A stretch of DNA of 64,000 nucleotides from Henricia sp. BOLD:AAB3569 (lineage: Eukaryota; Echinodermata; Asteroidea; Spinulosida; Echinasteridae): contig JBBELK010000364.1 in NCBI GenBank assembly GCA_037783545.1, forward strand, positions 496,001 through 560,000, given 5' to 3'. Positions 49,001-61,000 of the stretch are shown here, in pieces (position 1 is the first letter of the stretch; each line of letters opens with the position of its first letter). The notes under the pieces were generated by a model. That model was not told where the DNA came from, did not search any database, and saw only the letters and a list, made by a program, of their open reading frames with translations. The position numbers and the translations under genes were made by a program.

Positions 49001-52000
49001 ACGGTCTGTGTAGTATTGAATGGAAAATACACGAAGTGAATGTTTATCATGCCTGTTTTGTCCTTGTAATTCAAAATACAAACGTGAAAAACACTTCATG
49101 TAATATGACAACAATCTACTATTACCTGTTTTGTGAAAAAAACGATGAAATTGTGGCTCACAATGAAGCTCTTTTGAAGTAAATACTGGTGCATTGCGAC
49201 GGTGGTTTTGTCACGGAATGAACAGCATGGTACGGTTCCCTGCGGGCATAGTTCCCACGTGTATGAACATCGGCCGTACAAGTTATAGAATGAGCGACTC
49301 ATTTTTATCTCTCTGTTTTTTTCATAGTGTCTGGTAAAACATACAACCACGCAGCTACATATGTACTCGGCATATTTCTGGCTTTTTGACCAACAAAATT
49401 CTTAAAAAAACACCATCTAACAGAGACGGTTTTCCAAGTTTTTTGCGTGTAAACGTATGGAGCTAACAATCGTGTTGACTTCTCTTTCTCAGGATTGCGT
49501 CACGGGGTCACGCGCATATCATGAATACCTAATAAGCGTTTAAGAAATCTCAAAAATCTCATTTTCGAAAAGCGCACTTTTGCTTGCAATTTATCCACTT
49601 AAAACCGACAATTAAAAAATAATAAAAATCCACGTCGGCAAGAGGGATGTTTGGACTATCGAAAAAAGCCTAAATGCTGGATTTTCGTCAAGGGGGATTC
49701 TTCCTCTTTAAGCATGGCGGGATTCCGATTTCAAAAATTTGTCCTGTGACCCATTCTACAAAAAAAATCTGTCAGATGTCGCACAGACTGGACCAAGGTT
49801 TTGCAACCACAATTTGAAATCTAGGTATAGGTTAAAATGAGATGCACCATGTTGCTGTGAAAGTTAGGACATATTGAACATATCTACGTTTAGTGAAATC
49901 GATCCTCGGATTGGTCACTACTTAAAAACGAGTAACTTTTACCGAACAAAAATATTGGCCTTTTGTGGAATTGACTGCAGGCAATTTAAACTCCAACTTC
50001 AACTACATTGTACAAACTAAAACTTGACAACTACATACTCATTTAGTAGGCCTACATGTATGTTACACAATCATGTCCGTCCTTGCTTCTTTAAATGAGA
50101 AACGTTTGCATAACGCTTTTCATTACACGTCTCTGGCCAAAATAATTAAATTGATTAAAGATGTTATGCCGTGGAGAGATGAATTATATTTATTTTTGCA
50201 TTTTTCTCTTCTTTGCTTTATTAATTATTGATATCTTATCGTTTTAAATTTTATATTATTTAAAAAAGTGAAAATTTAGGCTTATTTCCAACCCATGATT
50301 TTGCTCTTTCCTGAAAACTGTCGAAATCTCGCCGCTGCGGGCAGCAAACAGATTTGGCCCAATTCGTGATGTCATTTTACGGACAACTTTTAAGCCAAAA
50401 ATAAATAGTTCCGGCTCGCGCACGATATCACTCCGCGCCAATACAATAGTCTGGTGCCGCACACATTGTGTGATAGGAAACCTGTGTTTGGTCTTGATCC
50501 CACCGCTATGGCCGGGATTATTTTTGGGAGGCAGCGAACGTACACCTCACTGTGCACATTCATCAGTACCGTACCGAGTGCTTTGTGAATTACACGCCGA
50601 ACGAACGGCCCGCCAGCCAGTAGGGTTTCAGCGAGTGCGCGCTGGACATTCTCGTAAACTTGTTACATTGCATTCTTGACACAGTCACATCACAAAACTC
50701 CCCCAAAACACTGCTGGATAAATGTTCTGTGTTGGGATTAAATTTAACATCCACAAGTATTAAATGAAGAGGAAAGAACGGGTCTAAGTTTTTACATCAA
50801 ACGGAGATTTTAGGGTTTGGTTTTCGCCTCAACAACGTACCGTAAGTTCATGGTAAGTTTTACACGGCACGGACTTGCAGTTTCGGCCGCGCCAGAAAAG
50901 GATGAATATAAATTCCACATTTACATGGTCTAAAAATGTAGGCAATCGGCTCAAACAAACATGGTACATTTGCCATGAAAACCTCTACGGACAAAATCAT
51001 TATTGACGAAAAAGGGTTGAGAAAAAGTTGAGAGAAAAAAGAAAAGAAAGACGAGGCAGTACCGAGGCAGTGTCCTGTTGCCGACTTCGGTCGTCGATTG
51101 TAACACCGGCATGACCGGATTCGCGTTGTTCTCGGATTTCTTTCCTGGTTAATTCCGGCTCAAACTGATACGGTTCAACCGTAGGAAATTCACTGGATGG
51201 TTCTTCATCGCTGTCTTCATGAAATAAATGCAATGAGCAAGAAAAAAACATCGCTATCTTCATCGAAAAAAAAATGTCAACACTGGAGTCACTTAATTGT
51301 CGACATGGTGTTGCAAAACGCCACGTTGTAGAATAACAACAAACAGCTGTCGGCAGGACGCGTCCGTTAAATGACGTCACGATTCCGTGGAATTTCCTAT
51401 GTCAAACTTTCAGGCCCGACGGCTGTTGTTCAGATTTTGCTTTGAGTTTGGTCTGAAAAATGGGCTAAAAAGTGCCCTTGTAAAAAAACATTCGCACAGT
51501 CATTTTTTTCTAAATGGTTTTTCTGGCATAATTAAATGTATTTAATAGTTTAATGTGTAATTTTGGTAATTTCATCTCTCCACGGCATAACATCTTTAAG
51601 AAGCAATCCAACAATAGGCATTTGAACAATACATGTAGGTTTTGAACAACATGATTTTGAACATTAAGCACTTTAACAATAAGCATGTCTCACTCTGAAG
51701 AATTATTGCTCACAACCAACTTTTGTTCAACTAGTTTTTATTTTAAAGAATAAAGCTGGTTCATTGTTATTTCACTATGCGGAAATTGCTGAAATTATTG
51801 AGCTTATTTATTTATATACCACATCCAACAGCGGAGGGACCGCCAATTACAGGAATGGGAGCAAGTGTGGTTGAGTGCCTTGCTCAAGGGCACAGGTGCC
51901 ACAACCCGTCACGGCCAGGAATCGAACCTACATTGTAGTACTAACACAGGAACTTAAGTTCGACGCACTAGACCGCTCGGCCATAACACCCCACACTTAT

Positions 52001-55000
52001 TACTGTAACACAACGTTTTAAAAACAGTGTTGAGTATTTTTCAAGACAGATTACATGATTGGACGACTTTTAAAATAGGAACAACGTCATAACATTAAAC
52101 TAAAGAATAATGTTGATAAACTGCATTGAGGGAATTTCAGTCACACGGAATAATATGTCAGAAAACGTTACAAATCCATGCATGGTTTTTGTGTTGAATG
52201 AATGGTAGAAAAATTGTTTGCAAACAATTTAAAAAAAAACCTTCAGTTGGCAATTTTAATATCTCACAAAAATACCATTTACAAAACAATCATGTCGTGT
52301 TATTACCACCGCTATCAACAGTTTTTCTCTTGTCAACTCATGAAGTAAAATGTTGTGTCACTGCAAATGATGTATTGGGGCTTCAAGAATAAACTGCATC
52401 CAACCAAGGCAAAAATGACAGTGCTTGAATGAGACATACCTGGTGGGATGTTGCATGTATTTCCTGTGAATCCATTGATGCATTGACAGGTGAATGTCGA
52501 ACCGGAGACTGTGCAGCCACCTCCATTCTGGCATGGGCTACCTGAGCATGGACCTGTATTGGAACCAAATGCAATTGGCAGAACAAAATCACTTTTTAAT
52601 TTGGTTGTAATTTGTAAATCGTGTAAATCGTTTCAACAGACCAAACAAACGACCTGTTTTTTATATGCAATTAATATGACACATTCATTTAACATCCTCG
52701 GAACCGATGTAATAATCACTATATTTGCCATAACTAATGTACAGTCGCTGCTGTATGATATTTGAGCCCGCTCAGTGGTTGAGTGATAAGACCTCCATGG
52801 AGGTTAGACCTCTCTTCACGATAGGCCATCAGTGTAGCCAATTGGTTGGCATGGATTTGCCCCACTGCATTGTTGGAAAAAGAGAGGCAAACACGAGATT
52901 GTTGTGGTGCTCCAGCCGGATGCCCAGATGGATTAGTCGGTAAAGCAATTGGCCATGTAAGCCAAGGACCTGGGTTCAAATCCTAGTCGGGGCACTGCAA
53001 TTTTCTTGGGCTGGGCTGGGATGGGTTGGTTAAGTTCAGGCTGGGCTTCAGGGTTTGGGGCTAAGCTGGGAGGGCTTCGGCGGGGGATGGGATGGCACTG
53101 CAATTTTCTTGTGTTTCTCAATTCATCTTTCAAAAATATCTCTGGTTGAGCAGTGAAACATTTTTTAGCGACATGTTCTTTGGTTTAACACAGGCTTTGT
53201 TGGGCTATTTTGGGCTCGAAATAGACCTATACATTATTCTGAAGAGCTTTGAAGAGTAAATTAGATATATCCTGAAAAGACGCCGTCAAGTTTGGTCGTT
53301 TTTAAGCATTTTAAAAAAATTCAAGGTCACGTGACTTTTTGGAACCAGATTCTGGTTCCGAAAAGACACGTGGTCATGTGAGTTAATTGTATTTCCAGCC
53401 GTAGGAACCAGCGCGAAGTGCGAGTTGCTTTTGTCATTCGCGGTTGGTTTCTCTTATTGTTGGAAAATAATGTCCTACGAACACTATTAGAGGGTGGGCT
53501 CTCCCAACCCCCCATCCCTCCCCCCAGGGGGATTTTTGCAGACAAGTATTTTCAGAAACCTTGTCCACAGAGGTATTGAAATCAGGTTGTCTGCACTTTG
53601 CTTGGCGGTGGGTTGACTCGTGAGGGCGCTTTTCAAAATGGCCACCATCATATATTGCTGTAGATCATATATAGACGGGTATATTTATGGGAAAAAGTAC
53701 CCTTAACCCCAAATAAATTCGAACAAAAGGTTTTTTCAACAGTTTCTGGTCCTACTGAATGTGGTGATAACATGTCATGCCACCAATCACCGGAAATGGG
53801 TGAAATCTCGGTCAATTCTAAGATGGCCGCTGTTAATTGACCTTAAAAATCGCTGAAATGGCTGTAACGTCTTTAATAGTTGGAGTAGAGCAGTGATTTA
53901 AATGTCCAACCTAGGGTTTTCAGGGCCAGGGAATTCACTGGTATCCATTAAATTTCAATCGAACCTTCCACAAACAATAAAAGCCTAAAACTCGAAATGG
54001 CGGTCATATTAGGCATAGAATGGATAGATCCAGGGGTAGAAACAATAATTTCCCCATCTGCTGATGTCAGATGTAGTCTCTTTTATCGGTCAGTAATTTG
54101 CATAACCGTGATACCGTCCTGTGGCACGCCTGGCTGCATCAGCCACCGTACGGGTGCGCCACTCTACCAGAATTACCTCCCTGACAACCTATATGTTTTT
54201 GAGACGCGACTTTCAGGTCAGCTCATCCCACGCAGGTGTAATCATCCCAGCCTAAAGCCTTCCCAACCCAGCTAGTGGCCAACCCAGCCTAAAGCCGTCC
54301 CGGCCCAGCCCATGGCCAACCCAGCCCGAAGCCATCCCATCCCAGTCCAGCCCATACTAATTAAAGCCCAAAAGCAAACCCAGCCCGACCCGAAGCCATC
54401 CCAGCCCAGCCCGAGGCTGCTGCCAGCCTGAAGCCCCGCCCAAATCCCTCCCAGGCCAGCCTGAAGCGGCCCAAAGCCCTCCCAGCCCAGCTCAAAGCCC
54501 TCCCATCCCAGCCCAAAGCCGCTTCCTATCCCAATCCAAAGTCTTCCCAGCCCGGCCCGAAACTTTCCTAGCCTGGCCCGAAGTCCTCCCAGCCCAGCCC
54601 GAAACATCCCAGCCCAGCCTGATCGAGGCCCGCCCAGCCCAGCCTGAAGCCCCGAAGCCGCGCCCAAATCCCTCCTAGCCCAGCCTGAAGCCCCGAAGCC
54701 CAGCCCAAATCCCTCCCAGCCCAGCCCAAAGCCTTCCCATCCCAATTCCCAGCCCGGCCCGAAGTCCTCACAGCCCAGCCCCAAGGCCCTCCAAGTCCAT
54801 CCTGAAGCCCTGAAGCCCAGTTAAACCCATCCCAGACCATCCTGAAGCCCTCCCAGCCCAGCCTAAAGCCCTCCCAGCCCAGCCTAAAGCCCTACCAGCG
54901 CAGCCTAAAGCCCTACCAGCCTAGCCTAAAGCCCTCCCAGCCTAGCCTAAAGCCCTCCCAGAAACATCCCAGCACAAAGCCATCCCAGCCCAGCCCGAAG

Positions 55001-58000
55001 CCCTCCCAGCCCAGCCCAAGGCCCGCCCAGCCCAGCCTGAAGCCTCGAAGACCCGCCCAAATCCCGCCCAGCCCCTGAAGCCCAGCCCAAACCCATCCCA
55101 GACCATCCTGAAGTCCTCCTAGCCCAGGCTGAAGCCCTCCCAGCCCCGCCTAAAGCACTTCCAGCCTAGCCTAAAGCCCTCCCAGCCCAGTCCGAAACAT
55201 CCCAGCCCAGACCGAAGCCCTCCTAGTCGAGCCCGAAGCCCTCGCAGCCCAGCCCGAAGCCCTCACAGCCCAGCCCGAAGCCCTCACAGCCCAGCCCGAA
55301 GCCCTCACAGCCCAGCCCGAAGCCAGCCCAGCCTAAGCCATCCCATCCCACGCCGATACGAAGCCCTCCCAGCTGAGCCCGAAACCCTGAAGCCCAGCCC
55401 AAAGCCATCCCAGCCCAGCCCAAAGCCATCCCAGCCCAGCCCAAAGTCATCTCAGCCCAGGTCAAAGTCATCTCAGCCCAGGTCGAAGTCATCTCAGCCC
55501 AGGTTGAAATCCTCCCAGCCCAGCCCGAAGCCCTCCCAGCTCAAACCCATCCCAGAGCAGCCTGAAGCCCTCCCAGCCCAACCCAAAGGCCTCCCAGCCC
55601 AGCCCGAAACACCCCAGCCCAGACCGAAGCCCTCCCAGCCCAGCCCGAAGCCATCCCAGCCCAGCCCGAAGCCATCTCAGCTCAGCCCTAAGCCATCCCA
55701 TCCCACGCCGAAGCCCTCCCAGCTTAGCTCCAAACCCTGAAGCCCAGCCTGAACTTAACCAACCCATCCCAGCCCAGCCCAAAGTCATCTTAGCCCAAGT
55801 CGAAGCCCTGCCATCCCAGCCCGAAGCCATCCCAGTCAAGCCCAAAGCCATCCCAGCCCAGCCCAGCCCCAACTCACCCCAGCCCACCCAGTCCAATCCA
55901 TCCCATACCACTGGTGATTTATGATCGCCATCATCATGAGTTCGTGGCTTTTATCATTTGTTGGGTTTAATTTTTTTATAATCAGTGAATTGCCTTACCA
56001 TGAAACTCCCATGGCATTTAAATCATTGTTCTACACCAAATATTAAACTATAACTATTTTGAAGGTCAATGGCGAGCATCTTGGAATTGACCCAGATTTC
56101 ACCCATTTTCAGTGGCTTGATTTTAGTAGACTTTTCCTGTTATTTACCACCAGAAACCGTTGAAAGAATTTTGCTAGATTTTGGGGGGTGGGGTGCATTG
56201 TGCTATATTTACCCGTCTATTGGCCACAGTACCCCACAAAAGGCACAGTATACGACTCGTGGTGGCCATTTTGAAAATGGTTTAAATTAATGGCGGTATT
56301 TTAGATTACAATTTAGGTTTGATTATCCTACATCATTATATGTATGTCAACAGCATCAACTTCTATAACACAAATATGGGTATAGAAACCAAAATAACTT
56401 TTGCTTAATGAAGCTGATAAATTGGATAAAAAATTTTGACGGGCGGCCATTTTGAAAATGGTGGAAATTAATGGTACCTATTTCAAATAACCACCTTGAT
56501 TTGATGATCCTACGTAATAAATAACCACACCACAGGCTTCCTTGACCCAGAAAACATGGGTGTTGCCACCAAAATCAAGTATGTATGGACATGCGAGCCT
56601 AAGACATGAGCTGGAGCAATTCTGACTGGCGGCCATTTTGAAAAGTACCCCCACGTGTCCACCCACCACTAGGCAAAGTGCAGACAACCTGATTTCAATA
56701 CCTCTGTGGACAAGGTTTCTGAAAATACTTGTCTGCAAAAATCCCCCTGGGGGTGGGGGGGGGGGGGGATGGGGGGTTGGGAGAGCCCACTGTCTAAAAC
56801 CATACATGAATGAATGAATGAATGAAAATAATAACATCCGTCATCCGTGCTTCTAGGTCGCAGGATATCGTCGAAAAACTACCTAAGTTTTGTCAACTAA
56901 TCTATCCAGAGAGGACATGATCGACAGCAGGTCTGTTGAAAACATCAACACATGCGTCTGCATCAAAAATTGTGGATGGTGTGTTTTTATTACTAGTACG
57001 GTTTGTCCCCAGTACCCCAGCTTCATTTACGTGAATTGCTACACAGCGTTCTCGCGCCCAGACTATGTTGCATATTTGGTGACTCTTGGTGGCGCTACTC
57101 CCCGTGATCTCGGTCGGGTTCCTGTGAGCTCAGTGCAGTGAGACACAGTATATGAATGGGCACCAGTCTTTTCCATGTCCGGACAAGTTCGTAACATTTG
57201 TCAATGTCGATTAGTTCAAAAATGGGTCATTAAAAGTCTTTTTCTTTCAAAGTAGAAATTATGCTACAACTACATGTATTAGCATTATGAAATATAGTCG
57301 GAAAAGCAAACTTTAGTACTATTTTAAATTCGGGTATAGAAGCAAAACAGCGCGATTTCGGTTTGTGTCACTATTTACGGTCAAGTCATTAAATTACTCT
57401 AAAATTTTCATCTAAATATTTGTAATTTTTTTTCTTTTCTTGTCATGAATATTATTTTTGGAAGGTATTTTATATAATTGTTAAGTTAAATCTAGATCGA
57501 ATTTCCAGAAAATCTAGACATCCTCCTTCAAAGGCAGAGGCTCGTCAGCAATGCGCGTGTGCCAAATTCGTGCCACGAAATACGCAGCTCCATAGCAAAG
57601 GCATAGAGCTGCGTATTTGGTGGCCTATTTGTGATACAGAATGCATACACAATAAAAAAGAATGCCCTTTCGTGAATTTGAATTGAGTTCGAGGATGTCT
57701 GTCCAAATTCATACGACAATGAGCGTGTAATCCTCAAAACCGAATAATGATTTTGCGAAATTGGCCAGGAAAACCTATACTATGTAATTACATAACAGGA
57801 AAAACAAGGAAAAATAAATAAAAATGACATACCCAATTGGCAGTTGTCTCCGGAATATCCAAGGAGACATTGGCAAAAGAATGTATTTCCATTAACACTG
57901 CATGTGCCTCCATTTATACAAGGATTGTTGCTACATGGGACAACGGTACCCTCTGAAAAGGACAAAAATGTACATGCATCAATAACATTGCAAGATTTTG

Positions 58001-61000
58001 AAATGTTCCTGTGTAACCGTGAAAAATAACACACATGATGGGGTACCGTGACCATGTGGTTTGGGCTGTTGACTTGCAACATCTGAGTGAAAACTCGGAC
58101 TGAATGTCAAATGCCTTGGGGGTGGGACGAAGCTAATAATCAGCTTGAAATGAAATATTTTTTACTGCATGACCAGATGACTGAGCAGAAATTGTCCACA
58201 GCGCTGCATGTGCAGGACTAGTACAGTATGCAATGGGTAAATTTGGACGATAACATACAGGGGCAACAGTCAAAATAGAGTTCTAAACTTGCATCAGCCG
58301 ACACATTTCCTATGAAATTAGCCTTGAAACCGAGTCAAAACCAATTTCTACACTCAATTGGTTTTGCATTAAAACGGAATTTCAACAAAGCAAGAAAGTG
58401 CCAAAGTTTTCTTGCGAGATTTTAATGGGAATTCAATGTTAAACCAAACAATCTTTGTTTGTACCTAAATGTTTTGCATGTGCATAATATTTAGTATAAT
58501 TAGTGCAATTGCACCAGTGTGTTACCTGAGACAGTTATGGTACTAGTGCAAATGTGGGTATTTCCTCCAAATGTTGAATAGACTGTAATGGTTCTGGTTT
58601 CTGTTCCACTCCGAGGAATGACGACTTGATATGAATCAGGTGCAAATATTTGTGTAGTTCCTTCAAAGTACAAAAACACAACTGTAGCCTGTGGGGCTCC
58701 AACGGCTGTTGGCTCTTGTATATTGACAAAGACAGTTGACCCAGCATTTCCTGTGGCAGTTGGCGGATCACTGCAAATGATCCTAAGGCCTAGAAATATT
58801 TGGGAGAAGAAAAAAAAGCAATGTCAGATTCTCACATAACTAGTTAAAAGTTACAATTTTTTGTTGCCTCTAATTTGCATGGATGAGTCAAAACAGACCT
58901 TCATGATACCTACCAAGCTTTATGATACCTATTTACTCTACCTTCTGTAAATTGAAAGTAGTCAAGGCAAAGTGCGGGCCTGCCAATAGACCAATCCAGT
59001 AAGCTCCGCCCATTCTGGAATAAATCAATCACAGCCTCAGGTTGAAGTAACCAAAAAAGTGGATCTCCATTTTGGTGACCCGAGTCCTCAAAATTTTGTG
59101 CACAGAGATACGGCAAACTGCAGTACGAGTGACGCAAAAACACAATAAACATGATTTTTATCAGCGCCCAGGACCCTAGCCAGTTTTCATACATTCATAA
59201 ATACTTGTGTAAATCGGTAAAACTCACCAAAATTAGCTGGTCGTTTTGCCATATTTTGCATTCACTTTCCTACACCGCGTTCTAGATGTGCTGTTTTTGT
59301 TCGATCGAAAATAGCCCAACTGCTGGAGTTGAGTTGTTCGATTGCGTGCGTTACGCGTAAAGCTAGTGTGTTGTATGTGCACGCACATTAACGGATACTT
59401 GTCACAGTGCACATTTTGCTTTCCAGTGTGCAGTTTCTGTGTGCGTGAGCGTGTTCCATACACGCTGACCAGGGCGCGGGCATGGCCGGAAAGCAGTAAG
59501 CAAAATGTTATGTTGCCACGCGACTCCACTGCACACGTGTCTCGCATGTGTGCGGTGTTGCTAGGCAATTGCTAAATGGGCAGGGCTTACTGGATCGGTC
59601 TATTGTACCAAGTACCAGAGAGTGGGTGCAAGTGTCGGAGGATGTTCATATTTTTTCATCAAGCTTTAAGCTTGTTCCCATTGAACTTTTACTTCTGCTA
59701 CCTTTAGGGAACATTCCTGTGTAATTTTACCGTGCATTCCTATTAGCCATTTGTTTTCAGTGCCCATGCGGACAGTTGCCGTGACCCCACTTTAAACTTT
59801 CCCTGTGCAAGCATGTTATTTACTGTAGGGTCCAATACGTTTACAGTGCAAACCTTTTCCCAATGGACTAAATACAACCAATTATTATTATTATTTCTAG
59901 ACCTGCTTACAACATTTCAAGATTTTCCAACATGAAAAAACCGCAATATTGCTGATTTTTAAATTAGAAAAATTTTCTCTTAATCCAGTGACCAGGACAT
60001 TGTAGACATTTTTAACATAGCTTTGGAAAAATGCTGATTATACCACGCTTGTAAATCAAGTCTTGAAAAAGCAATTTTCAATTTATAAAGTTCATAAATT
60101 GTTGTAAGTTCCACTATCCTGCGAGTGAAACTATAAACATATCAGACATATTCATGACTGCCTATTTTATAAATCAAATAAAGTATACCTGTTGGTGGGA
60201 TTGTGCATGTAAGTCCTGTGAATCCATTGATGCATTGACAATTGAATGATGAAGAACCAACATTTGTGCAGACACCTTGATTCTGGCATGGGTTGGACGA
60301 GCATGGACCTGGCAAACAAGAAAACATTTGATAATGAGCTTAGAGCCACTTTTGTGTGTGTATGTGTGATTTTTTTTGCATGATGGTGCCTTCAATAAGC
60401 AAATCCACCTTCATTAAAGGGGCTGTGTCACGGTTTGCGCATGCGCAGCAAAACTAGCCCAACTTTTATACGTTTCGTCGCTCAGGTTTTGCATATATCC
60501 TATTCAATCTTGGCTATCCCTTATAATTTTAGTAATTCTAGCAGTGGTGTACTTGTGAAAAAGTTAAATTAGTGCTCTTTTCTTGAGAATAGATGGCATA
60601 ATATAGGCCTACTTTATCACACATTTAGCAATGCTCGTGCAGACTTTTTTATCCCATACATGACATGCACGCACGCGCACACACATTGAATGTAGCCTTT
60701 CTGCGTCAAACTCTTGGTGGCGCCAGTGCTGTGAAATGCCCAAATGGTCCAAATCCCAAGTCCCAATTCAAGACAAGTGTTTATGAGCAGTTCCTAATTA
60801 AATTCTCAATTTAACTCTCAGCTTTTTAGAAGTAAGGCAGAACAAAAGGAGATAGTGGAATTTTATTTATTTTTAGTCAGGCCAGTACCTTATCTATCTT
60901 TCAAGAGAACAAAGCAAAAATGTGTGCATGCCTTCGAGAAATTGCACAAAATCACCATTTTGGCTGGTTCCATGGTTATATTTAATGGTCCTAATACCAC

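Larger units (their letters stand above)
49746..53957. repeat. large segmental duplication, copy B
   Basis: A 4.2-kb direct copy of 42844-46794, offset 6.90-6.91 kb. It includes an extra 256 bp at 53292-53547 bracketed by CAAGT, and an 11-bp insertion in the exon-like ORF region. Confidence 0.9.

Noticed and set aside
54272-54784. 170-codon open frame, Gly/Leu/Trp-rich, minus strand
   Set aside because: It is the translation of a 20-22-bp minisatellite; composition and period explain the open frame.
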